From Actinidia chinensis (lineage: Eukaryota; Streptophyta; Magnoliopsida; Ericales; Actinidiaceae), in assembly GCA_009663005.1 (NCBI GenBank), contig VIGQ01000663.1:20001-39230 (forward strand): a stretch of DNA of 19,230 nt. The letters are read 5' to 3'. Of this stretch, positions 18,341-19,230 are shown piece after piece. Below the pieces are notes generated by a model that was not told the origin of the DNA, made no database searches, and was given only the letters and a program-made list of their open reading frames with translations. Positions within the stretch are counted from its first letter, which is position 1; every line of letters starts with the position of its first letter. The position numbers and the translations under genes are program-made.

Positions 18341-18429
18341 GGCAAATATATGATATTTTGTTGCGTGACAACTTGTTAGTAAGGGTCGTCATGGGTCGGG
18401 CTTGGCCAGGTCCTGGTGACTTTAAATGA

Positions 18430-19107
18430 TAAACAAGCTATAAATCTATTTTGAAAACCTCAACTGACACCAACAATAAGCTGGTACTAGGTTGTTCGGT
18501 GAGGTCCTTTATTTGAATATAAGGTGGTTGCTTTTAAAATAACTTTATCAGGATATTTAAAATAATATCATAAATAAGGGATTTATAATATTTTTGTACC
18601 ATTCTATCTTTAATTTAAACTTTCTAGTACACTTCTCTTAAGATTCAGTACGCCCACTCAAACTTCTCTTGGTATCCTCAGTGCCCAAATCTTACACTTA
18701 AGATTGATTTTATTTTTTTGGAACATAAGAAATTGCTTCAATAACATTTGTTGCATTTGCGTGTCCCACGCACTCCCTCTTATTTCTAAAAATCCTCCGC
18801 TAGGCCCGCCTAAGAGTTAGGGCCCCCGGCCGCCCAGGAAGACTAGGCCCCCCGCACTAGGCGCGGGGGCCCTCCGGCCCGCCCGCACTGAACGCCTAGC
18901 GCTTTTCGATACCTAATTTCTAAATTTTATATATTTTAGCGAGCTAAATTGCCATTCTATCAGTCCTCTTGTATTATTCAACATTAAACATTTGAACGTT
19001 ACTATTTTGATATCATTTGTTAATTAGAATTTGATATTAGGTCATTATCATTATTTAGTAAATATTAATGATTTAATAAATAAGTAAATAATAATAATAA
19101 AAAACCG

Positions 19108-19140
<33 letters not shown>

Positions 19141-19230
19141 ACCCCCTTGGCCGTCCGATACGGCTAGCGATTTTTAGAACCCTTGCCCACGCAAATGAAA
19201 TAAATGTGAGTTATAATTTGTCATGAAACA
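18430..19230. repeat. Dispersed repeat, copy C (runs off the window)
   Basis: Third copy of the repeat, matching 3725-4490. Shared words include TTGAAAACCTCAACTGACACC, TTTGAATATAAGGTGGTTG, TTTAAAATAATATCATAA, TTTCTAGTACACTTCTC, GCCCAAATCTTACACTT and, at the window end, AAATGAAATAAATGTGAG followed by TTATAATTTG. It lacks the 255-base segment of copy A (4021-4275) and is interrupted by the hAT-like MITE at 18773-19185. Confidence 0.65.
18773..19185. mobile_element. hAT-like MITE, 413 bp, exact 8-bp target duplication
   Basis: Flanked on both sides by CCCACGCA (18765-18772 and 19186-19193), an exact 8-bp target site duplication as made by hAT transposases. The right end, reversed, reads CAAGGGTTCTAAAAATCG and the left end reads CTCCCTCTTATTTCTAAAAATC; they share TTCTAAAAATC at the same distance from the edge and have differing outermost bases. 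Both ends are very GC-rich with GCTAGGC and GCCTAGGC words, while the centre (18920-19100) is AT-rich. An 18-base perfect palindrome, GCTAGGCGGCCGCCTAGC, lies at 19107-19124. There is no coding capacity. The empty-site counterpart is at about 4447-4465 in repeat copy A. Confidence 0.82.

Noticed and set aside
1..19230. tRNA, rRNA or organelle gene insertions
   Set aside because: No cloverleaf-like conserved arms (GGTTCGAATCC-type), rRNA words, or plastid/mitochondrial genes were noticed on either strand by eye; a covariance-model scan would be decisive.

Overview
The window looks like nuclear DNA of a flowering plant. It is AT-rich and gene-poor, has GT-AG introns, microsatellites and several MITE-like elements, and carries coiled-coil NBS-LRR (NLR) resistance genes. 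The NLR residues look most like the RPM1-like genes I associate with woody eudicots, Rosaceae in particular; that placement is recognition from memory and tentative. No long intact reading frame exists anywhere. Coding similarity jumps frame every few dozen bases through 1-2 base indels, often in homopolymers. Either the loci have decayed, or the assembly keeps uncorrected long-read errors, or both.

Layout. (1) Positions 1-3596 and 6675-10190 are two copies of one tandem block: 5' flank, a full-length RPM1-like NLR (about 233-2954 and 6934-9742) and 3' flank. (2) The spacer 3597-6674 holds an unrecognised dispersed repeat (copy A, from 3725) interrupted by a 466-bp PIF/Harbinger-type MITE, followed by an array of about five 80-bp tandem units and AT-rich DNA. 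(3) Positions 10191-11110 are repeat-like, AT-rich DNA. (4) A third NLR, truncated and interrupted, lies at about 11125-11800. (5) Positions 11801-14030 hold no gene I can name; a possible first exon and intron lie on the minus strand at about 12000-12930. (6) Positions 14034-17155 hold a broken gene for an RH5/DBP3-like DEAD-box RNA helicase. It has a site II plus telo-box promoter, a lysine-rich N-terminus, recognisable exons with conserved splice sites, missing middle motifs and no 3' end. (7) Positions 17232-19230 are repeats: an AT microsatellite, copies B and C of the dispersed repeat, a 223-bp MITE lying in B, and a 413-bp hAT-like MITE with an exact 8-bp target duplication in C.

The NLR copies would encode intracellular immune receptors. 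The helicase family works in nucleolar 60S ribosome assembly. The two gene types have no evident functional link; they are neighbours in a repeat-rich cluster. I see no convincing new biological system. The strongest new observations are the nested MITE history, read from empty and filled copies of the same repeat, and the helicase gene hidden by frame breaks.
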